Assembly: GCF_035046485.1 (NCBI RefSeq)
Contig: NC_085138.1
Location: forward strand, 12,527,329-12,591,328
Source of the DNA: Aedes albopictus
Lineage: Eukaryota; Arthropoda; Insecta; Diptera; Culicidae
Direction: 5' to 3'
Length of the DNA stretch: 64,000 nucleotides
Shown here: positions 11,174 to 22,847 of the stretch, piece after piece
Numbering within the stretch: position 1 is the first letter of the stretch
Layout: each line of letters begins with the position of its first letter
Position numbers and translations under genes: made by a program
Notes under the pieces: model-generated
Seen by the model: only the letters and a program-made list of their open reading frames with translations
The model's database searches: none
What the model was told of the DNA's origin: nothing

Positions 11174-12986
11174 ATGGTACCATCTATTCCATCATTGGAG
11201 TCAATTCCGTCAACAGATCAACTACAGGGTCCCCATAATATTGAAAAGTTTAATACCATTGCTGAAACATTGAGTTTATCGCCAATCTCATCTAGAAACA
11301 TGAGAAGTATGGAATATCGCATAAACAAATCATTGCAGATTACGAAATCAGTTCGAAAAAATATCTTCGGAATAGATTCAACGGATGTTGGCAAAGTGGA
11401 GGCGTATGACGAGATAATTATGCAGTTAAAGGATAAGTTCAATCACCCTACAACTGACAGAAGCGAACAGATTAAAATACTATCTGTACTGCCTAAGTCT
11501 TGGTCGGTAAATAAAATCACAAGAGAGTTTAACGCACCAATGTATATGGCGAGGCAGGTGAAGGATCTTGTTTATGAACAGGGTATTCTTTGTACCACCG
11601 AAAAAAGAAGGGGGCATGGTATTGATGACGATACAAAACAAATAGTAAGAGAATTTTTTGATGATAATGATATCAGCAGGCCAATGCCAGGAACAAATGA
11701 TTTTGTTTCTGAGGTTCGAAATGGAAAAAAACAACAAGTTCAAAAACGACTTTTGATGATGTCGCTCAAAGAGGCTTATATGATTTTTGTAGATATGTAC
11801 AAAACTGTGAATATTGGTTTCACAGTATTTACACAGTTGCGACCAAAGCATTGTATTTTGCTTGATTCTACTGGTATACATAATGTATGCATATGTACTA
11901 TTCATGAAAATGTAAATTTAATGTTCAACAGTATAAGAATTGTGTCACAAGATGAAATAATACAAAAAAATGCTTTGCGATATTTCCACCAGAACAGATA
12001 ATTGCTTTTTCCGTGCTTGTGAAAAGTGTGCTTGTAATGAACACATTGAAGAGGAACTTACATTGATATTAGAATCAAATGACAAAGAAGAGATTATATT
12101 TCAGCAGTTGAATACTGATCGCTGTAATTTAGAAACGATTATTAAACCTGTTGATGAATTTGTTCCGCATCTTGTTGATAAAATTGACAAACTTATAACA
12201 CACGACTTTATTCATAAACAACAATCATCATTTCTCAGAAATAAAAAAGATACATTAAAGGATGATGAAATTCTTGCGATTTGTGATTTCTCTGAAAACT
12301 ATTCATTCATAATTCAAAACGCTGCTCAAGGATATCATTGGAACAACTCGCAAGCAACAATACACCCATTTGAAATTTACTATATGAAAGATAATAAACT
12401 TGTAAATGTTTGCTTCATTATCATATCGGAAGTAATGGCTCACGATACAGTTGCGGTCCAGTTGTTCATCTCAAAAATGATAGATTTTATGAAACAATTA
12501 ACGAACTTTTCTAAAATTTATTTTATGTCTGATGGGGCAGCATCACAATACAAAAATAAGAAGAACTTTGCTAGTCTATGTAGATTCCAGTCAAAGCATG
12601 CATTAAGAGCAGAATGGCATTTTTTTGCAACGTCCCACGGTAAAGGTCCATGTGATGCTATTGGTGGCACTCTCAAGCGAATGGCAAAGAGAGCAAGTCT
12701 TGCTCGAGATTATGGAAATACCATAACAACTCCACGAGAGTTATATAACTGGGCAGTTGTACAGACAGATAAAAATATAACTAAATTAAATTTCTGTTAC
12801 GTATCCACTGAACAGTACATTAAAATGTCAGAAGATCTCGAAGAAATATATAATAACGCCAAAACAATACCAGGCACTCGGAAATTCCATAGTTTTTTGC
12901 CTATTCCTGGCGACAAAGTAAAGGCAAACAGGTATTCTAATTCAGAAGATGAACCAAAAATATTTAGTATGATCGGAAAAAAATAG
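11174..12986 (+). pseudogene. putative DDE-type transposase, broken by a frameshift
   Basis: Two overlapping frames, 11174-12001 (275 codons) and 11970-12986 (338 codons), continue one protein across a +1 shift beside an A7 run at about 11963-11969. The first part has a helix-rich region resembling a helix-turn-helix (SVNKITREFNAPMYMARQVK). The second carries C-x-x-C pairs at its start, then CDFSENY, QGYHWNN, MSDGAASQYKNKKNF and FFATSHGKGPCDAIGG; the Asp residues in CDFSENY and MSDG are candidate catalytic acids. It sits centrally between 480-bp inverted repeats, which supports a transposase. I recognise this as a widespread arthropod-type domain but cannot assign its superfamily. Confidence is high for transposon origin, lower for mechanism. 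Confidence 0.7.
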
Positions 12987-13795
12987 AAAAGAACATGTTT
13001 GAAATTGGCTCTAAGACACATATATATATATTTGAAAAATTCATAATTATAAATAATTGTATATTTAAAAGTGCACTTCAATACATATTGCGATCAAACA
13101 TTACATTTCCTAAGAAAATACATTTGTAATATTTTCAGTTTTTTATGTATAGGAAAACCCTTCCAAATGATTGAATAAATAACACAAAATCTCCTAGAAA
13201 ATTGAGTTTCATTGGATTCTGGGATTGTTATGGCCTTCACTGGTTTTATTGTTGATAACAAAATACACTGAAAAAAAAAATCATTCGAACAAGAAAAAGT
13301 TTTTGTTCGAAAAACTTTTTTTCCTTAAAAGTGCCTATCTTGTGATGTATGGACGGTTGGTAGGGAACATAATTACCTGTCTTGAGACAAAATTTCATCA
13401 AAATCAAAAATGATGTTTTTTTTAAATCAACTTTGAATTTTTAGAAATGATTTTTTTCAGTGTAGGGCTCATTTTGGATTTTTTTCAGTATTTTTTTCTT
13501 AAAATTTGACTTATTTTGTGATAATCACCCATACAACACTTTTTTGTAGGAGTAGTCATTTTTTGATTAAAAACATTTTAAAAAAATCCATAAAAAATGT
13601 TTAGCCCTTTTCAAAAGTCAGTCGAGAAAAAAAATTAGAAAAATGAGTATGCAAAGTGGCTTATCTGGGCAAGGTCTACACACCAAGAAAGTTTCGTTGT
13701 AATCTGAGAGGGTGCTGCCAACATTTGTTCGAGTTGGCGCGAAATCCGTCTATATTTAAAAGAAGGAAAAATTCATGGGTAAAATATCAGTAGAT

Positions 13796-13949
13796 TCAGC
13801 ATCAATAAAGTGTCTTCGTGCCTGTCACACGATACACACATGCAAAATGGTCATTTGCAGAGGAAGCTCTCAGTTAATAACTGTGGAAGTGTTCATAGAA
13901 GCTGAGAAGCAGGCTTTGTCTCAGTGGGGACGTAACGGCAAGAAGAAGA
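13796..13949 (+). repeat. LINE 3'-end fragment with AAG-rich tail
   Basis: 'taactgtggaagtg...cagtggggacgtaacgg' ends in 'aagaagaag'. The same sequence recurs at 31047-31217 (tail 'aagaagaagaag') and, shorter, at 42236-42306. A shared 3' end with a simple tail and no 5' part is typical of truncated LINE copies. Confidence 0.6.
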
Positions 13950-13955
13950 CCGAAT

Positions 13956-14099
13956 GACCATTCGGCCTAATGACCATTCGGCCTAATGACCATTCGGCCT
14001 AATGACCATTCGGCCTAATGACCATTCGGCCTAATGACCATTCGGCCTAATGACCATTCGGCCTAATGACCATTCGGCCTAATGACCATTCGGCCTAAT
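13956..14099. repeat. 16-bp tandem repeat, nine perfect units
   Basis: Nine uninterrupted copies of gaccattcggcctaat, followed by a mutated unit (gacctttggccgaat). The complementary unit occurs at the other edge of the composite insertion (9563-9607), so the array is the subterminal repeat of that element and not a free microsatellite. Confidence 0.95.
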
Positions 14100-14119
14100 G
14101 ACCTTTGGCCGAATGGCCT

Positions 14120-14310
14120 GACACCCCCGTAGATTATGCAATACTATTATTCATGACGGAAACACATAAAATTATTCTTGTAGATTTGAAGGACTTCATT
14201 AAAGAACGGTTTGGACGATCCTGAATGCCCCAAGAGTTATAATAAGCTAGCAGACTTCAGATTGCTCCAGTAACTGCGGTTGTTTATGCAACGTTACTTA
14301 GTATAACATA
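14120..14310. repeat. dispersed repeat segment between insertions
   Basis: Continues the host repeat seen at 8762-9555: 'gtagattatgcaatactatt' and 'attcttgtagatttgaagga' match the array at 16180-16260. It ends at the TA where the next element inserted. Confidence 0.55.
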
Positions 14311-16045
14311 CAGGGGATGGCCAAAATGTTTGGGATAGGCAACTTTTTTTCCCTCACAAAAAAATTCAACATGCTGTAACTTTTCATAGAGTGCATCAAA
14401 AAATCTCAAATTTTGACTGTTTGTCAACCTATTATATGTGCATCATTGGTACAAATTTGAGCTCGATTGATTAATCTTTCGCAAAGTTAGAACCGTTCGG
14501 GTAAAACACTTTTTTTTAGACAACTCATTTTTGAGCTGTCATATCTCGGAAACCAGTGAACCAGTGTTTGGACGAAAAAGTGATCAGTGAACCACTCGGC
14601 AGTTTTTCTTCCCTTCTGTTGGTTCTGTTTCAATTACCAAGCGGTGTATGTTCTCTCGTCGAGTCGCATGGTTCACGAAGGAACACAAAGAGGATACTCC
14701 GATATAAACAAGCTGCGGCGATGAGCGAGCATCGCTAAGTGTAACACTTACCGATGATCGCTCATCGTTGGCTTGGGGCAACTGTGAATAATCGTTATTT
14801 TCATCAGTATTTAATGCGTTTTCGCTTTAAAAACGTGAAATACTATTTAATTTAACTGTATTCATGACGTTGCAGGTTGTGTAGTCACAATAAAAAAAGA
14901 ATAATGGCAATTAAATATTCTTACCGAATGCATCGCTTTCATTAGCGTCATCGAGCATCTTCTCTCTTCACTGGCGTAGCCACGGGGGGGGTTTTAGGGT
15001 TAAAACCCCCCCCAGAGCCAAAATTTGTGGAACAAATTTTCAGTATAAAGCGCTTTGCGATGAAAAAATTTTCGGCTGCGCCGCTATTTTCAAACTACGA
15101 ATACAATTGCTCGTTACATTTTACAAAATGTGAATGTCTAATAAAAAAAAAGGTATCATTGACCGTTGAAAACCCCTCCCAGAGACAATTTCTGGCTACG
15201 CCACTGTCTCTCTTGATTGCGCTTTCGTATCGAACCGGGCAAGAGAATGAACAGCATTTCGGGGAGCGTTCCCGAGCATGTTGGTTCATGAAATGTTACA
15301 TTCGCGAATGTATCACTTGCTGAGCATGGACCATTCAGTGGTTCGCGATAAAAATCCACACACTGCAGTGAACCGAATTGAATAAATTTTTAAACGTTTA
15401 TCAACAATATGTTGATACTTAATACGACGTTATAAAATGTAATATTTTCTCACGTCTAATTAAATTATACCGGGTTGAAATTTTTACCCATATAGACGAA
15501 AATAAGTCAAATTTACAATACCACACAAAAATTATTAAATGTGTTCTTCCTGCAATCTATATAGGCTCTAATATATCTGATAAGAGATAATTTGAGAACA
15601 GAAGTGGGAAGTCTTTAGATATCAACACTAAAATTTATTGACATTGATGTGAAAAAATTGCATTTTTTCGAGAAAAATCCAAAAAGTGTCAATCCATGAT
15701 AACTTTTTTCAACGTTTAAAAAGTACCTATGTTTTAATAGTTAGTGAAGCATTTACATATTGTTAGTGTACGTTCAAAATTTCATTCAATTGGGTTCACT
15801 GGTTTCCGAGATATGATAGCTCAAAAATGAGATGTCTGAAAAATAGTGTTTTACCCAAATGGTTCTAACTTTGCGAAAGATTAATCAATCGAGCCCAAAT
15901 TTGTACCAATGATGCACATATAATAGGTTGACAAACAGTCAAAATTTGAGATTTTTTGATACGCTCCATGAAAAGTTATAGCATGTTGAACTTTTTTGTG
16001 AGAGAAAAAAAAGTTGCCTATCCCAAACATTTTGGCCATCCCCTG
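14311..16045. mobile_element. Tc1/mariner-type non-autonomous element with ~250-bp inverted repeats
   Basis: Begins CAGGGGATGGCCAAAATGTT and ends with its reverse complement; TA flanks both sides (14309-14310 and 16046-16047). The inverted repeats run 14311-14562 and 15792-16045. The CAGGGG..AAAATG termini and TA target site fit the Tc1/mariner superfamily. The middle, about 1.2 kb, has no transposase and contains a separate hAT-type MITE at 14969-15206. Confidence 0.88.
14969..15206. mobile_element. hAT-type MITE with 8-bp target duplication
   Basis: Inverted ends CACTGGCGTAGCCA and TGGCTACGCCACTG, each followed by a C-rich or G-rich run ('ccccccccagagcc' and 'cccctcccagag'). Directly flanked by the 8-base repeat tctctctt at 14961-14968 and 15207-15214. 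An 8-bp duplication with CA[C/G]TG-type ends is characteristic of the hAT superfamily. Nested inside the 14311-16045 element, so it is the younger of the two. Confidence 0.88.
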
Positions 16046-16047
16046 TA

Positions 16048-16300
16048 TATGGCTACTGTTACGTGTCCTGACGTGTGACCTGAAGTTCTGAACTCCAAAG
16101 TAGTTTAGCTGACCTGGAATATCTCTATAGTGTTTATAAATGACATTGTAGATGTCAAGAGCTTCACGAATTCCAGTAGGTTAAGCAATGTTATTATTTG
16201 TGGCGAAAATATATAAAATTATTCTTATAGATTTGAAGGACTTCACTATAGGACAGTTTGGAACAACTAGAACCTCCCATAATATAAATCACCTTTTAAT
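16048..16300. repeat. dispersed repeat segment (right part of the split array)
   Basis: 'tgaactccaaagtagtttag', 'ctgacctggaatatctc' and 'agatttgaaggacttcac' match the units at 9440-9540 and 14180-14210. Confidence 0.55.
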
Positions 16301-16680
16301 ATTCTTGACGAAGGCTAAATAGATACATATAAACGTTATCCAGATCCAAGTTCAGCTTTTAGAACAACTAGTATGTCAATTATTTCGTTTTTCCAGATTT
16401 CATGATGTTCAAGATGTTCTAGTTTATCAATGAAGTCTCAAATACAAATATTCCCATTTTTCTCCATTAGAGGACTCAATTTGTAACAACTTTGCCGAAG
16501 ACAGTATTCTGTTTTATCGAATGGGTGAAAGGGTTGTAACGGTGCTCTAGAAAATTTTAGCTAAACATGTACTCCAAATAGCTTGTCCTTACAATCTTAT
16601 TCAAATTTGGGTGGAAAATTTGTTTTGTCCGTTTCCCTATTTTGCAGCGTAACCATCATGTGACACAAAAAAAAAGCATG
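16301..16680. other. AT-rich intergenic, nothing recognised
   Basis: No paired repeat within the window and no credible reading frame. Confidence 0.35.
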
Positions 16681-16689
16681 ACGTTATAG

Positions 16690-17340
16690 TTATTTTGTTT
16701 TCGAGGATCCACCGTAGATTGCAGATGATATTCACACTTTTCAATCCCGATCTCTATCAGGTGCTAATTTCGATTGTAGCAGTTCAGCGGAACATAAAAA
16801 GGCATGATGCAGGTTGTTTACCGGGACATTTAGCGCGTGCTGATGTAGGCTGCGGCCAGATTATTCCAAATTTTACAACTACTAAACTGGAACCGGAGGG
16901 GCACATGAAATGATCCGCAAACGATGCAAATTATTCATGTCGCCCCGTGGCATTGACTGCATTCATTGAATATTTATGCTGAGGCCGATCAACGCCGTGC
17001 GCCGATCGTCCTTAAACTTTCCAACAAAGCGATATAAAACGCGACAAATTCCTACCGTGAAGCGATTTAAATGCACCTATCTATGCACGAATGTACAGTG
17101 CAGTTATGTACCAGTAGATCTAGTCGTGCAGGGGGTTGTGCATCAATCGCGACGCAACCTATCGATCTGGCCGCAACGTGGTCGTAAATAATCTTGTAAC
17201 ATGTCCGTTTATTAGCGTCAGATATGTATGTTCGTTGCGCCTTGCGCCTTAATCCAAGTTCAATCCCTTGTTGCGGGCGATTATATATTTATTGTTTATT
17301 TTTAACCGATTAGGGTAACTGTACAAGTATAAGTACCATT
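16690..17340. other. non-repetitive GC-richer island 1
   Basis: Base composition rises clearly over the AT-rich neighbours and no repeat partner was found in the window. Reading frames are short with no recognisable domain. An octamer-like ATGCAAATTA lies near 16924 and a 'gatataaaa' near 17032. It could be regulatory DNA or an untranslated exon. Confidence 0.35.
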
Positions 17341-18231
17341 CAACGCTAGAAATGAAAAACTTGTAGAAATTTAGTAGAGCTCGACTCGAAGCTTAGGAGC
17401 TTCCATGGGAAAGATAGAACTGCTGTTGTTCAAAACTTAACGATGAACGGTTGATTATTGGAACCGCCTTCCTACTTTTGTTCTGGTCTTGAGTTTGGTC
17501 ATTTGCGGATTCCACAATGCGAACGGTGTTTTACGTAAAGCTTGCCCTTGAAAAACGCTGGAAGATGCAAGTAATCGAAGAGGGGTGCACGTACATGTAC
17601 AATTGAGTGGAAGAAAAGAGCGATATAAAAAGCTTGTTGCACCTACAACACGGCTCGATGGGGCAGTAAGGATGATCCGCGAATTGAGCTGGCTATTTTT
17701 AGCCTCATGGTACAAGTTGGTAAAACCGGAACAATGTAGACTGGTATACACACACAGAAATGATAAGTGTTTCTCTGGTCTGATCGGTTATTGATATCGG
17801 GTTGTTTTCATGTCTATTTTTGGAACGCTACTGCAATGAAGCAGAATAGGGGTAGGGTTTTCGTTGAATGTAGCAAGGATCAATGATGGAGAAAGCTAAT
17901 GTCATTCTTAATGCGAATTCCTAATGATTGCGAATTTTAACTCAATTTATAATTCTTCACTCGAAAAGCTTAGCTTTTCAAAAAATGGTCAAATTGCTGT
18001 AACTTTTTGAAAATGCATAAAAAATATGACATTTTTACTGTAAGTTCATGTAGACGTGTGTATCAATGGTCACAATTTGGGAAAGATTGGGCTATTGAGC
18101 ATGAGCATCATGAGTATCATTGACCGCCCGCGGTTGCTCCTCTGTTATTGCAAGGACAGCTGCTACATGACAACATGAATCTTTTATACCAAATGGATAA
18201 AAGTGATAATTTAATGTGTTATTGTGTTTGA
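17341..18231. other. intergenic, nothing recognised
   Basis: Short overlapping reading frames on both strands around 17455-17800 without any domain; no repeat partner recognised. Confidence 0.35.
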
Positions 18232-18590
18232 GAGGCCTCCGCGGAACCTGTTACAGGTATTCCGGAGCGGCCACATTAGTTGATACATACTTCAGTCATT
18301 TTTTTCTGCCTCATTCTCTTGAAATCATGAAGATTGATACATCGCACGACATGTTTTGGTTGCAAATCAGAAATGTACTCGATGACACCCCCGTGGAACC
18401 TATGCTAAATGTTCCGGGGTGGCCATATTAGTTGATACAGACTTCAGTCTCTCGTTTCTGACTCAGTCATTCGAAATCACGATGATTGATATGCCGCACG
18501 GCATGTTTAGGTTGAAAATTAGAAGTGTCCCCAATGAGGCCCCGCGGAGCCTGTCACGGGGATCCGGATGGGTCAACTTATTCAAATCTG
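18232..18590. repeat. 152-bp tandem repeat, about 2.3 diverged units
   Basis: Units begin near 18232, 18384 and 18536 ('ccgcggaacctgttac', 'ccgtggaacctatgct', 'ccgcggagcctgtcac'). Each continues with 'ggccacattagttgatac'-type sequence and a 'atgattgatatgccgcac'-type block. A satellite fragment or the tandem part of an older element. Confidence 0.7.
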
Positions 18591-19654
18591 GTTATCGCAG
18601 TTGTGTTTCACTATTTGCAGTGAAAAAAATCGCTGAAAATCGAAGGTTCAAACACAATAACACATAAAATAACCACTTTTAGCCATTTTGGCAACCCCAA
18701 CAGAAATAATGTGTTCAAAGTTTAATAATCGTGGGTTCTTTGTATAACATGTTGGTTATATTTTAACTTGTATATATTCCCCTAGGCCATTTCGGGCAGC
18801 GGCCAAGTAGTAGAGATGTAAATCTTTCCCTGTCATGGACTTCAAGTTATTGAGCTCAAGTATCGAACCCCGAAACGGGATGCCCGATTAGGATTAGTTT
18901 TCCTAAACAAAACCAAGCTATGAACTAAAAGACAAACTGCCAACTGAAATACAATTCTAGGATGACTGATGGACCCAAACCAATACATGGAACCTTGTCA
19001 TCCTGTGATCGAAAGATGTTATCCATCTGGATAACAGGGTTCATTTATGTTATATGTGTTATGCTTTGTCAATTTGTGATGTCTCTTATTTGTGCATTTG
19101 TAAGGTTCCATGTGTCGTGATATATGTTAATCCTTTGTACTTTGTTAATCCTTTGTGGTAATAATTAATTTCTATTTTTTGTAACATCGTATTCATGGTG
19201 GCAGTGTTTATAAGTAGAAAAAGTTACGGAAATCAGTTAAAAAAGTGGGAAAATTCTAAAAGTTCTGTCAAAACACACAGAAGGCAGGCAGAACGACGTT
19301 TGCCGGGACAGCTAGTTTTATAATAGAAATAAAAGAATTTTATTTTAGTTTGAATTGTTCGAATTGTGTATTCGATCTGGAAATCGATGAATAATGTCAG
19401 CATTTTCGGGATAGCAGTGAAACCAATCGTCAATATTTCTGATAATATTTTTGTGGGAACGAGCAGAACGGTGAAATTGGATAGAAGATAACTTTCTTAT
19501 CATATGTAGAAGTAAAATACAGTTCCTTTGAATTTTAACAGTGTTTGCATCTTATGACAGATATATATTTCGACCTCAACTGTAAGATCGTCTTCAGTGT
19601 TTCGTACTTGACTCGACTCCGTCGATGACGATCTTACAGTTGTATTTTTCGAAT
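18591..19654. other. intergenic with one short dispersed repeat
   Basis: Apart from 'acgacgtttgccgggacagc' at 19291-19310, the inverted partner of 9104-9140, and a small stem-loop ('aactgtaagatcgtc' / 'gacgatcttacagtt', 19577-19638), nothing was recognised. Confidence 0.4.
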
Positions 19655-19658
19655 TTAA

Positions 19659-20582
19659 CCTTTGCGTCCCTAACGTATTTTGCGCACTCAAAATTTGATG
19701 TTCATTTGGCTTTATTTTCTTCAATTTTTACCCGGTTTTGATGAAATTTTGACTGAACAACCGGAAATGACCAGAATGCACTGGTTGGTGAAGTTGCATG
19801 ACCAGTTCCGGATTTATACGGAAACCCAGTGGGGTACGTTGGTTAGCCAAATAAGACATTTTCGTTGTTTTTTACAGATCTTATATGGATCAATATGTTT
19901 TTACATCTGAATTATAAAGTATTCATATCTTCGGATACTTTGAGGTCATTTGGAACTGGCGTGTTCCGGGTTCCGAGGTACCGTAAAACTGGGTAACTTT
20001 GATAGATTTTTTGCACGCAGTGAATTTAGCAATCAAATCATAAACTGCGTATTTTTTTTTTGTTTTAACTGTACATCAACATAGTATTATGTGTTACGCA
20101 TATTGAGTTCTCTTATTGAGTTGCATTAGAAATTCAAATTAACAAATATTGGACACAACAGATATAACTACATGAAATTACAAGACATTGCATTACATTT
20201 AGGCGTTTACCGATTTCCGTCCCAATTTTAAAAATTGATTTCAATTCGTAAAAACACACTGTGTTAAGAGATTCAAGACCTTATTTAGGTTCTACTATGA
20301 TTGATCTACTGAGAATAGGCAACAAAGTAAAAAAATAATTAAAACGTTGTTATAGAACAAAATGTTTGAAGACGGTCTACTTTGGCCAACCGACGTACCC
20401 CACTGGGTTTCCGTATAAATCCGGAACCGGTCATCCAACTTCCCCAACCGATGCATTCTATGAAACGGTAGTAATTTCCGGTTTTTCAGTCAAATTTTCA
20501 TCGAAATCGGGTAACAATTGAAGAAAATAGAGCTAAATAAACATTAATTTTTGAGTGCGCAAAATACGTTAGGACGCAAAGG
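19659..20582. mobile_element. TTAA-flanked element with ~200-bp inverted repeats
   Basis: Ends CCTTTGCGTCC / GGACGCAAAGG, flanked by TTAA at 19655-19658 and 20583-20586. The inverted arms (to about 19853, and from about 20380) share 'gtaccccactgggtttccgt' and 'aatacgtt' blocks. A piggyBac-like target site; no transposase is left in the roughly 520-bp middle. Confidence 0.75.
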
Positions 20583-20586
20583 TTAA

Positions 20587-21500
20587 TTTCAGAGAGGTGA
20601 GGGATATTATTGGATTGGATTGATACTTTTTAGAATCTCAAACTAATATTCATCATATAATATAGTATTGGTGAGTAGTATCAACTTTGACCAGAACTTT
20701 ATTAACTTGCTTTGTTGTCAATGTGGAACAAATTTGGGTCCCTTGACCCATTATCACCCCTTTCGAAGTGGTGAGAATGGGTCAATTTTAATACACTTGT
20801 ATTTTTAAGGACAATTGATGAACTTCAAATATTTTTACATCATTTGTGCATGCATTACCAAAGATCACATTCCAATGATCAAATGACTTTTTTATACAAA
20901 GAAGCAAAAGTTTTTGAACAATATATGTGGAAGTATGTATTTTTGCCCCATTCTTACCCCCCCACGACGGTATCACAAGATTTTTTTTTGCTGTGAACTA
21001 TGATAGCTAGAAAACAGACCCTAATGATTCCTTTTTCCAAAATATCTTCAAGAATCATGTAAAACTATATTTTGCGTCGCAGATTTAGGACCAAAGCGTT
21101 AGAGATATGCTTCTCTAAAAATTGCGTGACACCTTCTGTTGTGATTAACGTATTCCAATACTGGCAGTGGCATAGATTTACGAGTAAGTTGATGAGAAGG
21201 TAGAGAGACCTATTTTTTCTTCTAGAATAGATAAAAGAATACAGAAAAAAAAACAATAAAAGAATAAACGGAAGGAAAAAGCCAGGAATTGAAAACAAAA
21301 TCTTCTGTAAAAAAATCAAAAGTGACAGCACAATAAGTCTACCAATATCTCATTATAATAATATAAATAATACATATATTATTCTATTCGTATGCGTTTA
21401 AATTAATTAAATAGCAGGCAGAGAAAAGCTTTCCCTAAACAGAATAGTTAGTTTAATGTTATTGAATATACAAATAAATTTCTAAAAAAATTCCAATATT
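20587..21500. other. AT-rich intergenic, nothing recognised
   Basis: Contains a phrase about 'gacccattatcacccc' and 'tgccccattcttaccccc' that hints at a decayed MITE, but paired ends could not be fixed. No reading frame of interest. Confidence 0.35.
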
Positions 21501-21539
21501 ACGGAATAGGAACTTTTAAACATTTATTTTCGTAACATT

Positions 21540-22200
21540 TTCAACCTTAACCTTCCGCGGATTTCTGCAGCATTGAATGGGCACGACGATTTTCGATACA
21601 ATTCGCACTTGCACAGCATCCAAGATCGCTTTTACGTAATACCTAGTTATGCAGCTCGCTCGCGAGGTTGATGCCTTTGCATAGCGATGACAATCCAATG
21701 TGCTAAACTTCGAAAACACATCTTAAATCTGCACACGGCATCTGCACAGGGTAGCGCCGCCGCGCGCGCCAGCACAAGGTCATCATGCGCTGCAATTGTA
21801 CCGTGCCGCGCCGTTGAAATTTGGGCTAATGTTGGCCAATTTTGGTGGCGTGCGATCACGAATGCAAGTTCGCATCCTGGTAGGTAGGTCCGCATACTTT
21901 AAAAGGGTGAGATCGAAACAAAATGATGATCGTTCCAGGTATCCGCAGTACGCATGAATTGTGAGAGCAAATCTGAGATTACAATCAATTAGATCGGCTG
22001 TTGAATTAAAGTTCGTACAACATTTCAACCTCTGGGAAACCCTTCAATCATGTGAATGAGTCTATTGCTAAAACGCATGGGACGTATAAAATCCCAGACA
22101 GCTGGGGGTGTCAACGTAAGCGAAGCGTTTGGGATTTTTCCTGCCGTAATAGAATGCAGCGAGAACAATAAAATTCTCATTTTATGCAAATAAGACTTGG
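21540..22200. other. non-repetitive GC-richer island 2
   Basis: Includes a CpG-rich stretch ('cgccgccgcgcgcgcc', about 21755) and a 'gtataaaat' near 22084. No repeat partner and no convincing coding frame on either strand. Candidate regulatory DNA or untranslated exon. Confidence 0.35.
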
Positions 22201-22321
22201 TAGTTGTATTTTAGTTAGCAGGTAAAACGTGTCGTGGATCTTATGTATCACCCCAGTTGAAGTTTATTCGAAGCTTAGCTTGTTACATTGTCATTGATAA
22301 TCGATGTGATAACATTGTTGC

Positions 22322-22711
22322 ACAGACAAATAGACGTAACACTTTGATTTTTTTTTCATTCACACGAAAACGATTCGAGCGCTGTCATTCAAATACCAAA
22401 TTAGGGTCTGTGTGTAATTAATAATCGCATTCTCCCAAATTCATCCTATTCGAAAGCAAGCGATTACGGCATCAAATAACTCCGTTCTTTTTGATTTCAT
22501 GCATCTTAACCATTTTATTCTCCTCACAAACCGCATTTTTTGTATTGAATAGTTGGAAGATCTATCCACCTAGAAGAGAGATAAAAAAGTTTCCAAAAAA
22601 ATGGTGTCTTACGTAAATATGTGCTACATTCAATTCGGAACAGCTTTATTAAAAACGCCATAATCATTCATATCTTTCATAGTCTCCGAGATAAACACCG
22701 TTGTCTGTGCA
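22322..22711. repeat. possible degenerate member of the CACAGACAAACAGACG MITE family
   Basis: 'cacagacaaatagacgtaac' at 22322 resembles the left end of the family at 26397, 60039 and 62467, and 'gttgtctgtg' occurs near 22700. The right end and target duplication are not clear. Confidence 0.3.
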
Positions 22712-22847
22712 TGACCCTTCATGACTTTTAAACAACATTTCTTAAGTTAGTAACATTTCTTACGAATTGGCGCTTTCTATAAAAATGTTCGTCTAATAGA
22801 AACGTTTTTGATGATTATTTCAAAGCATTACCTAAGAAACAGAAGTA

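Larger units (their letters stand above)
9772..13746 (+). mobile_element. DNA transposon with ~480-bp terminal inverted repeats
   Basis: Left arm 9772-10254 and right arm 13265-13746 are long, well-conserved inverted repeats; outer ends read 'atttcgc' and shared blocks include 'ttggcagcaccctctcagat' and 'acaggtaattatgttcccta'. Between them lie plus-strand reading frames at 10622-10936, 11174-12001 and 11970-12986. About 3975 bp in all. The direct flanks match each other ('aagaaggaaaaa...atcag') because it landed in a repeat, so a clean target duplication could not be fixed. Confidence 0.85.
9557..14119. mobile_element. composite insertion bounded by 16-bp subterminal repeats
   Basis: Left edge: two and a half copies of 'attaggccgaatggtc' (about 9563-9607). 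Right edge: nine perfect copies of its reverse complement 'gaccattcggcctaat' (13956-14099). The flanking host repeat reads 'gtggatccccg' before and 'cccccgtagattatgcaat' after, consistent with one inserted block. The 9772-13746 transposon lies inside, probably a later insertion. Confidence 0.6.

Noticed and set aside
17455..17794. Opposing frames of 98 and 69 codons
   Set aside because: They overlap on opposite strands, with no domain and no supporting signals.
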